Under the pieces are notes generated by a model. It ran no database searches. It saw only the letters and a program-made list of their open reading frames with translations, and had not been told where the DNA came from. Shown here piece by piece: positions 1-6,582 of a DNA stretch of 9,912 bases. Numbering within the stretch: position 1 is the first letter of the stretch; every line of letters starts with the position of its first letter. The stretch lies in contig CAKTWD010000060.1 of NCBI GenBank assembly GCA_934630485.1, forward strand, positions 1-9,912. The letters are read 5' to 3'. Both the position numbers and the translations under genes were made by a program. The DNA comes from an uncultured Eggerthellaceae bacterium. Its GTDB lineage: Bacteria > Actinomycetota > Coriobacteriia > Coriobacteriales > Eggerthellaceae.

Positions 1-806
1 AGGTAGTCGTCGGCGCCGGCGTCGAGGGCGTTAACTTCGGTGCTGTTTTGACCAAGGTTTTGATTCCCGCCCTGGTTTCGCCGGTTGTTGCGGGCCTGGC
101 GGCATTTGTTGCCGTGAAGCTTATCTACCGCATTGTGAAGGGCATGAGCGAGTCGCAGATTGACAACGGTTTCCGTCACGGCCAGACCGTCACGGCTTGC
201 CTGGTTGCCTTGTCCCATGGCACCAACGATGCTCAGAAGACCATGGGCATCATCACGCTTACTCTTATCGCCACCGGCTTCCAGCCTTCGGGCACCGGCC
301 CCGAGCTTTGGGTTGTTGCCATCTGCGGCTTCTCTATCGCCTTGGGTACCTACATGGGCGGTTGGCGCGTTATCCGCACGTTAGGCAAGGGTCTGACTGA
401 GATCAGCACCCCGCAGGGCTTCGCGGCTGAGGCTGCATCCGCTACCACTATTCTTGTTTCCTCGCACTTGGGCTTTGCTCTTTCCACCACGCAGGTTTGC
501 TCGGGCTCGATCATCGGTACCGGCCTTGGCAAGAAAGGAAACGAAGTCAACTGGGGTGTTGCTGCTCGCATGCTGGTTGCGTGGCTGGTCACTTTCCCAT
601 GCGCCGGCATGATGGGCGCGCTTGCCTGCGCTTTGGCCAAGACGGGCATTTGGGGTACCGCGGCCGTGGTGGTAATTGCTTGTATCGCTGTCGTTATCAT
701 CTTCGAGCTGTCCAAGCGTAACCCCGTGAACAGCAAGAACGTCAATGAAGCTAAAACCGTGAAGGTAACCGCCATTCCTTCCCCGAGCATGGCTCAGGCC
801 GCGTAA
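1..806 (+). CDS. pit: Inorganic phosphate transporter, PiT family (5' end outside window)
   Basis: Low-affinity inorganic phosphate permease of the PiT family, an inner-membrane carrier that takes up metal-phosphate or phosphate with cations. The reading frame is open from base 3, so the start lies upstream and about 267 codons are visible. The diagnostic PiT signature is present: HGTNDAQKTMGII, about 65 codons into the visible part, preceded by a GFRHGQ segment. A second, C-terminal half-repeat (SSHLGFALSTTQVCSGSIIGTG) matches the family's internal duplication. Several hydrophobic helices follow, and the protein ends in a short polar tail rich in Lys, Asn, Ser and Pro. The stop codon overlaps the ribosome site of the next small gene, so the two are almost certainly one operon. 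Family assignment is secure; the exact coupling ion and affinity cannot be read from sequence. Confidence 0.93.
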   Translation, partial: VVVGAGVEGVNFGAVLTKVLIPALVSPVVAGLAAFVAVKLIYRIVKGMSESQIDNGFRHGQTVTACLVALSHGTNDAQKTMGIITLTLIATGFQPSGTGPELWVVAICGFSIALGTYMGGWRVIRTLGKGLTEISTPQGFAAEAASATTILVSSHLGFALSTTQVCSGSIIGTGLGKKGNEVNWGVAARMLVAWLVTFPCAGMMGALACALAKTGIWGTAAVVVIACIAVVIIFELSKRNPVNSKNVNEAKTVKVTAIPSPSMAQAA

Positions 807-818
807 AGGAGAACCGCG

Positions 819-1046
819 ATGATCATCAAGGAAGCCACCTCGTTCGCAACCGTCCTTGTCGTTGCTGTGGGCATTGCAAGCGCGATTGGCACGCTGTACG
901 CTTCGGGCCTGCGCCTTTGGGCGTCGGGCGAAACCGACACGCAAAGCGAGCACCTGTCTCGCCGTGTTATGTCCGCCGTGTGCTTCGCCGCATGTGTCGC
1001 CATCATGCTTTTCGCCTTGTGGCTTATGATCCCGGTCTTCCATTAA
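819..1046 (+). CDS. Small two-helix membrane protein downstream of pit
   Basis: A 75-residue protein of unknown function. The ATG is preceded by AAAGGAG at 805-811 with a 7-nt spacer, and this site overlaps the pit stop codon, which supports co-translation with the transporter. Two hydrophobic segments are visible, about residues 8-28 and 50-72. They are joined by a polar loop with acidic residues and two arginines (SGETDTQSEHLSRR), so a hairpin membrane topology is likely. Small membrane proteins directly after a PiT gene are, from memory, common in actinobacteria, so a role as an accessory or assembly partner of the phosphate permease is plausible. That role is inferred from position only. 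No catalytic or metal-binding motif is visible. Confidence 0.8.
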   Translation: MIIKEATSFATVLVVAVGIASAIGTLYASGLRLWASGETDTQSEHLSRRVMSAVCFAACVAIMLFALWLMIPVFH

Positions 1047-1085
1047 CGTTTCGAAGGGTCGTTAGTCACCAAACGCATAGAGAGC

Positions 1086-1128
1086 AACGTGAACCCCGGG
1101 CCGCTATTGCGACTCGGGGTTCACTGTT
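1086..1128. terminator. Hairpin in the convergent intergenic region
   Basis: A perfect 10-bp stem, GTGAACCCCG (1089-1098) with CGGGGTTCAC (1115-1124), has a 16-nt loop. With one bulged T at 1125 it extends by AAC/GTT to 1086-1128. It sits between the end of the plus-strand pit operon and the 3' end of the minus-strand DUF4428 gene, so it could serve both directions. No good T-run follows on either strand, so it may be a weak or factor-assisted terminator, or a 3'-end stabiliser. Nothing else is recognisable in 1047-1183. Confidence 0.6.
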
Positions 1129-1183
1129 CGGCGATGCGCTTACCTGTGCAGGTGGGAATGTGGAACGGACGGGAGAAGATAGG

Positions 1184-1918
1184 TTATGCCCCCAGCGCAC
1201 CGCCGCAGTACTCGCAGCGACCACTTGCATCGGGGATGGTGGTGGCGCCGCAGAAGGGGCACGTAACCGCAGTCTTGGGTGCGGCTGCAGCTGCCGCTTG
1301 CTCGCGAACTTCCTCACGGACGTGAGTTAGGGCCTCGCGGATCTCCCTTGCTTGGCGTTCGGCTTCGTTGTACTCCGCTGAGAACTGCTCTTCGATGCGC
1401 GAATCGTTCACCTTGAACGTGATCTCGTCGAAGTAGGGCGTGTTCACGTGGATGGTGAGGTAGATGTCGTAATCGATGTCGTAGCGCGGCGGATCGTAGC
1501 TTTACGACTTGCCTTCCTTGTCCTTCCAATGAAGCTCGGTCCTGCTTTCGCGGACTTCGGTGTCGCAGCCGGTGACCTGCGAGAAGTCAAGCACATCGGG
1601 GTTCGCGTCGCGCCAGCGCGAGTTCCTGGTCACCATGAAGCGCGCCGCGTCCTCGTCCAGCAGCACCTTCACGTCGTTGCCCAAGGTCCTGGTTACGTTG
1701 AAGGCCGCCACGCGTTCCTTGTTGGCCTCGCGCCAATCGAGCTGGTTACGGATCTCCTCAACGGTTGAGCTTCTGCGATCGCTGAAATACGGGGAGAGCT
1801 TGCTTGCGCATTCCTTGCAGAGGTTGCCGTCTTCAAGCTTGCGGTTGCTCAGAAGGCCAATCTCGCCGCCGCAGATGTCGCAGTTCTTCTTTTCAAACAT
1901 CTTGCCGAAGAATCCCAT
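1184..1918 (-). pseudogene. DUF4428-type double zinc-ribbon protein interrupted by an in-frame TAA
   Basis: The start at 1918 has AAAGGAG at 1927-1933 with an 8-nt spacer. The N-terminal part (codons 1-138) carries a four-cysteine zinc ribbon, C13-x2-C16 and C34-x2-C37, in a context (KKNCDICGGEIGLL, RKLEDGNLCKECA) typical of DUF4428. A conserved-looking region with the phrase FNVTRTLG follows. Codon 139 (1502-1504) is TAA. The same frame then continues without a shift: SYDPPRYDIDYDIYLTIHV, then an Ala/Glu-rich probable helix, then a second ribbon with CPFCG and CEYCG (codons 220-238), ending at 1184. Both halves look like one protein of about 244 residues. The first possible restart is GTG at 1447, which has no visible Shine-Dalgarno sequence. 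I therefore read this as a nonsense-mutated gene or a base-call error. The 138-residue N-terminal product could still be made. Cellular role unknown. Confidence 0.8.
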
Positions 1919-1947
1919 CGCAATCGCTCCTTTCGTCGACGATTGAA

Positions 1948-1970
1948 TGATTTAGTCGCTGACTGAATCA
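1948..1970. promoter_or_regulatory. Imperfect 23-bp palindrome upstream of the DUF4428 gene
   Basis: The arms TGATTTAGTC (1948-1957) and GACTGAATCA (1961-1970) are inverted repeats with a single mismatch around a 3-bp centre (GCT). The element lies about 30 bp upstream of the DUF4428 start codon, where an operator or promoter would be expected. It also lies downstream of the response-regulator stop, so it could instead be a weak RNA hairpin (3-nt loop, no T-run). I found no convincing -35/-10 pair here. The binding protein is unknown; the adjacent LuxR-type regulator is only a candidate by proximity. Confidence 0.4.
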
Positions 1971-2039
1971 TGATGGGAAGGGCGGCGATTGCGAAGTTCC
2001 TTACGGCTCAGCAAACCCGATTTCGGAACACCGAATGGC

Positions 2040-2681
2040 TTATTCTTTTGCGGTGTCGCGGCTATCGTCCATGTTGGGCACGATAAGGCCGCTTGAAACG
2101 GCATGAACCGCCAGGCGAAGAATATTGTCGTAGCCGGTTTTGGCCAGGATCTCGGAAATGTGGCGCTTGACCGTTCCCTCGCTTAGGTAAAGCTCGGCGG
2201 CGATCTCCTTGCGCGTTTTAGTTTCGCAGACCAAACGAAGGATGTCGATTTCTACGTCGGTGAGCGAGGCGGTTCCCGAGAAAACGCTTTGCTTCTGGGT
2301 GGGGTAGGTAGAGTAGCCTTCCATGGTTGAACGGACGATGCTCAAAAGGTCGGAGGTTCCCACGTTCTTGTAGACGAAGCTGTCGGCCTTCGCGTCGCGA
2401 GCTTGCTCGATGAAGGTGATTTCGGGCATGCCGGTCATGATGATGACGCGCGTCTCGGGGTGCGCTTCTTTGATCTTTCGTGCAGCGATGATGCCGCTTG
2501 AATCGTTTTCGGTGCAAACATCCATAAGAACGCAATCGGCTTGCGTGCGCGCTACGGCGTCGATCGAGTCGGCTGCATCGGAAAGGGCAGCGACAACTGT
2601 CATGTCGTCTTGGTCGTTCAGGGTGTGCTCAAGCGATTCGCGCAGCATTGCTTGATCTTCGACGAGAATGATGCTGATCAT
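2040..2681 (-). CDS. Response regulator, NarL/LuxR (FixJ) family
   Basis: A 213-residue cytoplasmic two-component response regulator, third gene of the signalling operon. The receiver domain (about 1-120) shows the acidic pair E8-D9, phospho-acceptor D54 in VLMDV, switch T83 in IIMTG and K105 in VYKN. The C-terminal GerE-type helix-turn-helix (about 140-195) contains LTDVEIDILRLV, KEIAAELYLSEGTVKRHI and the final ILAKTGYDN segment. I chose ATG 2681 because AAGGAG precedes it by 5 nt and the protein then begins with the usual MISIILVEDQ. An upstream in-frame ATG at 2708 would add nine residues but has no ribosome site. Its partner is most likely the histidine kinase encoded just upstream (46-nt gap). 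Target promoters are unknown. Confidence 0.92.
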   Translation of the reverse strand: MISIILVEDQAMLRESLEHTLNDQDDMTVVAALSDAADSIDAVARTQADCVLMDVCTENDSSGIIAARKIKEAHPETRVIIMTGMPEITFIEQARDAKADSFVYKNVGTSDLLSIVRSTMEGYSTYPTQKQSVFSGTASLTDVEIDILRLVCETKTRKEIAAELYLSEGTVKRHISEILAKTGYDNILRLAVHAVSSGLIVPNMDDSRDTAKE

Positions 2682-2686
2682 GGCGT

Positions 2687-2692
2687 CTCCTT
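2687..2692 (-). promoter_or_regulatory. Ribosome binding site fixing the response-regulator start
   Basis: AAGGAG on the minus strand lies 5 nt before ATG 2681. The alternative ATG at 2708 follows an A-rich stretch with no purine-rich anti-16S match, so this site decides the start. Confidence 0.65.
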
Positions 2693-2727
2693 GCGATGGC
2701 GCGTTCATTTTTTACCAGTTTACCCGT

Positions 2728-4167
2728 TTATTGAAACTTTTGCTTGATGACGATGGTGAATGGGCTGTACGAAGTCACTGCAAGAGTGCCTCCAAAGCTC
2801 TTGGTTGTTTCATTCATTCCCGGAAGGCCTGTTCCGAATCGGATTCCCTCGGAAGCCGCAACGCCGTCGTTCGAGATGATGAGCGTGCGCCCCTCGGGGG
2901 CTTCGCTGATATCGACGGAAACCCTTTTCGCATGGCCGTGTTTGACCGCGTTGGTTGAAGCTTCTCGGATGATCCGCGTGTAGCCCGCGGCGACGGCGGG
3001 GTCTTCGGGAAGCACGCCCGACACTGCGATGTCGATCCCGATGAGAGAGAATGCGTTCTTGATCGAGTCGAGCTCGGCCTGCGCGTTGGGCTGAGCGTGG
3101 GAATCAAGATCGGCGGTGATGTCGTGCAGCAGGTCAACCACCTGTTTGAGCTTTTCGGGGTCGGAGTCGTTCGATTCCAAGTATCGATGCAAGATGGAAA
3201 GGCGCTGCCCGATGGTGTCGTGCACACGTGCCTGCATGTCGACGAGCGCTTTGTTTTGAGCGACTTTCTGAAGTTGAGCAAGCGAGGCGTTAAGCTCCTT
3301 GTTTTTCACCGCAAGCTCTTCGTTTACTTGTTCGATCTTCTCGTTCAGGCGCTCTTCTTCGGTGACGTCGATGGCGTAGATGCGCCTGCAGGTGGTTCCG
3401 CGAATCACGGTCGAGTCTCGCATGAACAGCCGAGTCTCATTTTTGTCAAAATGAATGCGGATTCCTTCTGCTAGAACGGCGTCCTTTTGTTCGCGGTGGT
3501 TAAGCGCAGTCCATTCCAACTTTCTCCACAGGTCGCTGGTGTCCGATAGGTCGGTGCCGAAACCCAGTTTCATCAGGCACGAGCGCATGGCGTCGTTCAT
3601 GTACAGCATCTGATAGTCGGTCGTCGTCCAGGCTATGCCCTCGGGCAGCTTGTCTAGGGATTCGACGAGCGAGAGGAAAGTGGGCTCGGACGCACGGAGC
3701 TTAAGATCGATCATCAGATTCGAGAGCGTGCGGAACAGGAAATACGAAGAGCTCACTATCAAAAGATACCCAGTGAACCCGCCGGCTTTGGCAATGACGG
3801 GCGGCGTAGAGAGAACCAGTGCGATGAACTCGGGCGTATGGGCAAGGAAGCCCTTCTTGCGATACGCGTACATGCCCATGATGGCAATGGCGAAGTTCAG
3901 CCACAGGAAAGGCTCTAGAAGTATGGCGTATGGTTTGAAGCGCAGGAATACGTGACCATGTCCTTGAAGCGCTGACATGGCTGCACTGCAAGCGATGAAT
4001 AGATAGAGCACGAGAAGGAATTCGTACAAGATGACGAGCCGCGAGCTTTTCTGGGTAGTTTTGGCGGTAAGGAGCAAGCTGTGCAGTAGCTGCAGGATCG
4101 TGATTCCCAGAAGCACGACAACAAGAAGATTAAGAGTTGTTGCCTTTAAGGCGAAAAGGTGGTTCAT
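2728..4167 (-). CDS. Membrane sensor histidine kinase (HPK7/NarX-like catalytic core)
   Basis: A 479-residue membrane histidine kinase. The N-terminal 150 residues contain about five hydrophobic helices with little periplasmic sequence, so sensing is probably intramembrane or through a partner. Residues about 170-270 look PAS-like (LPEGIAWTTTDYQMLYMND, ending YAIDVTEEE) and a coiled coil runs about 268-305. The dimerisation/phosphoacceptor motif is VHDTIGQRLS, with H316 followed by Asp as in HisKA_3-class kinases. The ATPase domain has the N-box REASTNAVKHG (E402, N406, H410), the G1 box SNDG (D434) and the G2 box GTGLPGM (445-451), so it should be catalytically competent. The start codon overlaps the previous gene's stop (ATGA), with AGGAGG at 4175-4180, indicating translational coupling. 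Expected substrate: the response regulator immediately downstream. The signal is unknown. Confidence 0.92.
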   Translation of the reverse strand: MNHLFALKATTLNLLVVVLLGITILQLLHSLLLTAKTTQKSSRLVILYEFLLVLYLFIACSAAMSALQGHGHVFLRFKPYAILLEPFLWLNFAIAIMGMYAYRKKGFLAHTPEFIALVLSTPPVIAKAGGFTGYLLIVSSSYFLFRTLSNLMIDLKLRASEPTFLSLVESLDKLPEGIAWTTTDYQMLYMNDAMRSCLMKLGFGTDLSDTSDLWRKLEWTALNHREQKDAVLAEGIRIHFDKNETRLFMRDSTVIRGTTCRRIYAIDVTEEERLNEKIEQVNEELAVKNKELNASLAQLQKVAQNKALVDMQARVHDTIGQRLSILHRYLESNDSDPEKLKQVVDLLHDITADLDSHAQPNAQAELDSIKNAFSLIGIDIAVSGVLPEDPAVAAGYTRIIREASTNAVKHGHAKRVSVDISEAPEGRTLIISNDGVAASEGIRFGTGLPGMNETTKSFGGTLAVTSYSPFTIVIKQKFQ

Positions 4168-5960
4168 GAGTTCGCCTCCTGCTCCGTTGCGATGGCGGGA
4201 ACCGTGGAGTCGGCGATCACGGACAGGCTTGCACTGCTTGGCGAAGTGGTGATCGAGAAAGGAACGCCTTTTTCGCTTAGCGACGCGTTAAGGTCTTCGG
4301 CAAGGCTTTCGAAATCGGCGGTTGGGGCCACGGTGGTTTCCAGGAGCGCTTTCATTTGAACATGTGCCGGATCAAGTTCGTGAACGAACAGCATGAGTAC
4401 CGCATCGTTGGTGAGGTGGGCGGCAAGTGCGAAGTCGTATAGGCAGTCGTACAGAAGGCTGACGCATGCTGCGGGAAGCTTCTCGCGCGTCTCGACTAGA
4501 GCTGCACACTCGACGCCGATTGATCGGAGGTCGGATGCGGTTTCGCTGAACACCAGCTGCAGTTGTTCGCGACTGAATTCCGGATCGCGTTTTTCGGACA
4601 GGACCAGTCCGGCTTTGCGCTTGCAATAGGCAACAAGAAGCTTGACGTGGGCGAGGATGTTCCTGCGCTCTATCTGGCATTGGGCATCGGTGCAGGTGGG
4701 GAGGGACTCAAGAAGGGATTTTATTTCTTGCGTCTTGTCCTTCAGGGCACGTTCGATCTCGTCGATGAGCGCTCGTTCGCTTTCGAGTCGGACAAGTTCG
4801 TTATTGATTTTCGACTCGCGTTCAAGCAGTTCATTGTTCTCCCTAAGCGATTCCCGTCTTCTGATGAGCGCCTCGCGACGTTCTTCGATGGTGGAGGCAT
4901 CTTCGGTTAGCAAGGCGGTTCCGCCGTGCACGGGGTACGTCTTGAAGACGGTTGCGGGAATCGAGCCGATGCGGAACGCGGCGCAACGTGCTGTTTCTTG
5001 GTGCATATCGATCGCGTTGGCAACAGTCGGTGAAACAGGGAGGGCTTCGTTGCTTTGGAAAACAACGTCGTTATTTCGATCTAGGACCTTCAGATCGAGG
5101 GGAAGCATCGCAAAGGAGTCGCGATACCACCTATATGACGGGAGGATTCCCAGATCGAGCGCCATCTCAAGGACAACAAGAAGAACCACGCAGTATACAA
5201 GCGAAAAGTTCGTGCCGATTGAGACGGTGCCGCGAAGGATGTACAGGATGAAGTAAACGCTGCTTGCGCCAATGACCATGATGATGGGGACGAAAGCGCT
5301 GCGAAGTTGCTTGCGGGCAGCTGCGAAAGAGACGGAAAGAAAGGCGATGAACAAAACGAGATACCAGATCAAGACCGCCCAGTAGCCCAAACCATATGTG
5401 TAGTTGCCCGACCAATCGGGGTCGGCGAAATCGAACTTGAACACGAAATGATGGTAATTGTTGGTGAACACGGTGAAGATCGCCATTGCCGAGATGGCGA
5501 CGACGATAGCCTTGATGACCTTTGCGGCGGGTTTCGTGTCAAGCGCCGCCGAGCGAAGCGCGCTGAAGAAACAAAGCATGGGAATGATGGTCATTGGCAC
5601 GTAGTAGAAGTACCACATATATGACCTGATCAGGAACAGGGGGTCGGGCAGAGGGTACTTAAGCAGCACGTCGAGCATCCACAAGACGATCAACGTCGCT
5701 ATGACTATCAGGAAATTGCGAATCGTCTCGTCGGAGCATCTGATGTAGACCGAATAACCCCAGCAGGTTGCTACCAAGCAAAGCAAGATCATGTATCCGC
5801 TTGTACCGGAGGATCCCATGAAAAGGCGACTGATTTGCGGTGGTAGGGAGCCGCCAAGAATCTGCGCGTGAAGAAGGATGCCAAGCATCGCGAGGGCTGC
5901 GACGGCGGCAAGCGCGAGGATTTTGCGGTTCGATATGTCCTTTGGCGGTTCCATGGACAT
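4164..5960 (-). CDS. 7TM histidine-kinase-like sensor with degenerate catalytic half
   Basis: A 598-residue membrane protein, first gene of the signalling operon. About eight hydrophobic segments occupy residues 14-270. The phrase FTNNYHHFVFKFD (164-176) resembles the TN-x2-H motif of the HisKA_7TM sensory domain. A short PAS-like segment (about 282-352; LPLDLKVLDRNNDVVFQS) and a long charged coiled coil (about 355-418) follow. The C-terminal part has a DHp-like helix (ERRNILAHVKLLVAYCKRK, with H438), but its surroundings do not match a standard H-box. Where the ATPase N-box should be (LLYDCLYDFALAAH, 502-515) the key Asn is absent, and no DxGxG or GxGLxxM box is visible. It is therefore probably a non-catalytic sensor or scaffold. 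ATG 5960 is preferred (GCAGG six nt upstream); ATG 5954 is an in-frame alternative. The stop overlaps the start of the active kinase. Function inferred from domains and context only. Confidence 0.82.
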   Translation of the reverse strand: MSMEPPKDISNRKILALAAVAALAMLGILLHAQILGGSLPPQISRLFMGSSGTSGYMILLCLVATCWGYSVYIRCSDETIRNFLIVIATLIVLWMLDVLLKYPLPDPLFLIRSYMWYFYYVPMTIIPMLCFFSALRSAALDTKPAAKVIKAIVVAISAMAIFTVFTNNYHHFVFKFDFADPDWSGNYTYGLGYWAVLIWYLVLFIAFLSVSFAAARKQLRSAFVPIIMVIGASSVYFILYILRGTVSIGTNFSLVYCVVLLVVLEMALDLGILPSYRWYRDSFAMLPLDLKVLDRNNDVVFQSNEALPVSPTVANAIDMHQETARCAAFRIGSIPATVFKTYPVHGGTALLTEDASTIEERREALIRRRESLRENNELLERESKINNELVRLESERALIDEIERALKDKTQEIKSLLESLPTCTDAQCQIERRNILAHVKLLVAYCKRKAGLVLSEKRDPEFSREQLQLVFSETASDLRSIGVECAALVETREKLPAACVSLLYDCLYDFALAAHLTNDAVLMLFVHELDPAHVQMKALLETTVAPTADFESLAEDLNASLSEKGVPFSITTSPSSASLSVIADSTVPAIATEQEANS

Positions 5961-6060
5961 AGTATACCTGCCGGCGAAGGGTTAGCTGACTTGTTTCACC
6001 GACAAGCTTGCTAATCGAGATTGTCGGCACGAAGGGCAATCGACGTTTTGTTTTCCCAGC

Positions 6061-6097
6061 AAAAAAGACCTCAGCGAGGACGTGTCGCTGAGGTCTT
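6061..6097 (-). terminator. Strong intrinsic terminator of the bsh-PNPOx transcription unit
   Basis: A perfect 13-bp stem, AAGACCTCAGCGA (6065-6077) with TCGCTGAGGTCTT (6085-6097), has a 7-nt loop. On the minus strand it is followed by a six-T run (6061-6066), part of which overlaps the stem end. It starts 26 bp past the stop of the PNPOx-like gene and clearly separates that unit from the signalling operon downstream. The rest of 5961-6123 holds the leader of the signalling operon; no convincing promoter pair was found there. Confidence 0.93.
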
Positions 6098-6123
6098 GCT
6101 CAAGAGTGGGTGGCCGCTATTTG

Positions 6124-6537
6124 TTAGGGAAGCTCGATGGGCTCCCAATCGTCGTGACCGCAGATCCAAGCTTGCGGCTCTTCGACGCTGAAGAACACCA
6201 AGGTGGGATCGGTCGGTCCGTCGTAGGTTTCGCCTAGCATGGTGAGATGGTCGAAGCCGGCCTGGCGGATATCGTCGTTCACCAGGTCGTTCATGCCGGC
6301 AACGCCGCGGAGGATCAGCCAGCCGTGGCCGGGCCACCACGAAGTCGCCTCAAATCGGGGGTTCACCAAAAGCTCTTCCCATACGTCCTTAGTAGTTGCG
6401 GTGCAGAACCAGATCTTGCCGTCCTGTTCGGCAGCGAAGCTGAACGGGCGAACGTGCGGCTGGTCGTCGACGCTGGTGGCCAAATACCATGCGGGAACGG
6501 CGGTGAGGTACTGAAGGACGGTTTCGTTTCCGGTCAT
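6124..6537 (-). CDS. Pyridoxamine 5'-phosphate oxidase-fold (flavin-binding split barrel) protein
   Basis: A 137-residue soluble protein of the PNPOx-like FMN-binding split-barrel superfamily. The typical N-terminal pattern is visible: a short helix, then PAWYLATSVDDQPHVRPFSF (15-34), KIWFCTATTKDVWEELLVNPRFEAT (41-65) and a WLILRGVAGM strand (73-82). Full PNPOx enzymes are usually above 200 residues, so this short form is more likely a flavin or deazaflavin (F420)/heme-binding reductase-like protein than a pyridoxal-phosphate synthase. The start is supported by AAAGGA a few bases upstream. It lies 45 bp after the bile salt hydrolase and shares its terminator, so the two are probably cotranscribed. 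A redox step on a bile acid or another gut metabolite is conceivable but unproven. Substrate and cofactor cannot be decided from sequence. Confidence 0.85.
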   Translation of the reverse strand: MTGNETVLQYLTAVPAWYLATSVDDQPHVRPFSFAAEQDGKIWFCTATTKDVWEELLVNPRFEATSWWPGHGWLILRGVAGMNDLVNDDIRQAGFDHLTMLGETYDGPTDPTLVFFSVEEPQAWICGHDDWEPIELP

Positions 6538-6582
6538 GATGATCCTTTTGCTAAGAGGGTCGTGATTTCACTGATCGTTCGT

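Noticed and set aside
381..1043. Long antisense open frame (220 codons) across pit and the small membrane gene
   Set aside because: It mirrors the codon structure of two convincing plus-strand genes, is His/Gly/Arg-rich with no recognisable domain, and has no ribosome site.
1142..1153. Short inverted repeat ACCTG-TG-CAGGT near the end of the DUF4428 gene
   Set aside because: Five-base arms with a 2-bp centre in a convergent intergenic region; easily due to chance and not usable as a hairpin.
1314..1529. Minus-strand frame bridging the TAA in the DUF4428 gene, which might suggest a frameshift
   Set aside because: It is in a different frame and its product is Arg/His-rich noise. The real coding frame is the same on both sides of the stop, so no frameshift is involved.
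2022..2035. Small hairpin (TTCGG/CCGAA) just after the response-regulator stop as terminator
   Set aside because: Only five base pairs with no proper T-run; too weak to annotate.
2708..2708. Upstream ATG as start of the response regulator
   Set aside because: No ribosome site precedes it and the extra nine residues do not belong to the receiver fold; ATG 2681 has AAGGAG and the typical N-terminus.
5954..5966. TATACT directly before the first start codon of the signalling operon, suggesting a leaderless mRNA from the second ATG
   Set aside because: No acceptable -35 box at 15-19 bp upstream and a GCAGG ribosome-like site is present; a promoter further upstream is equally possible.
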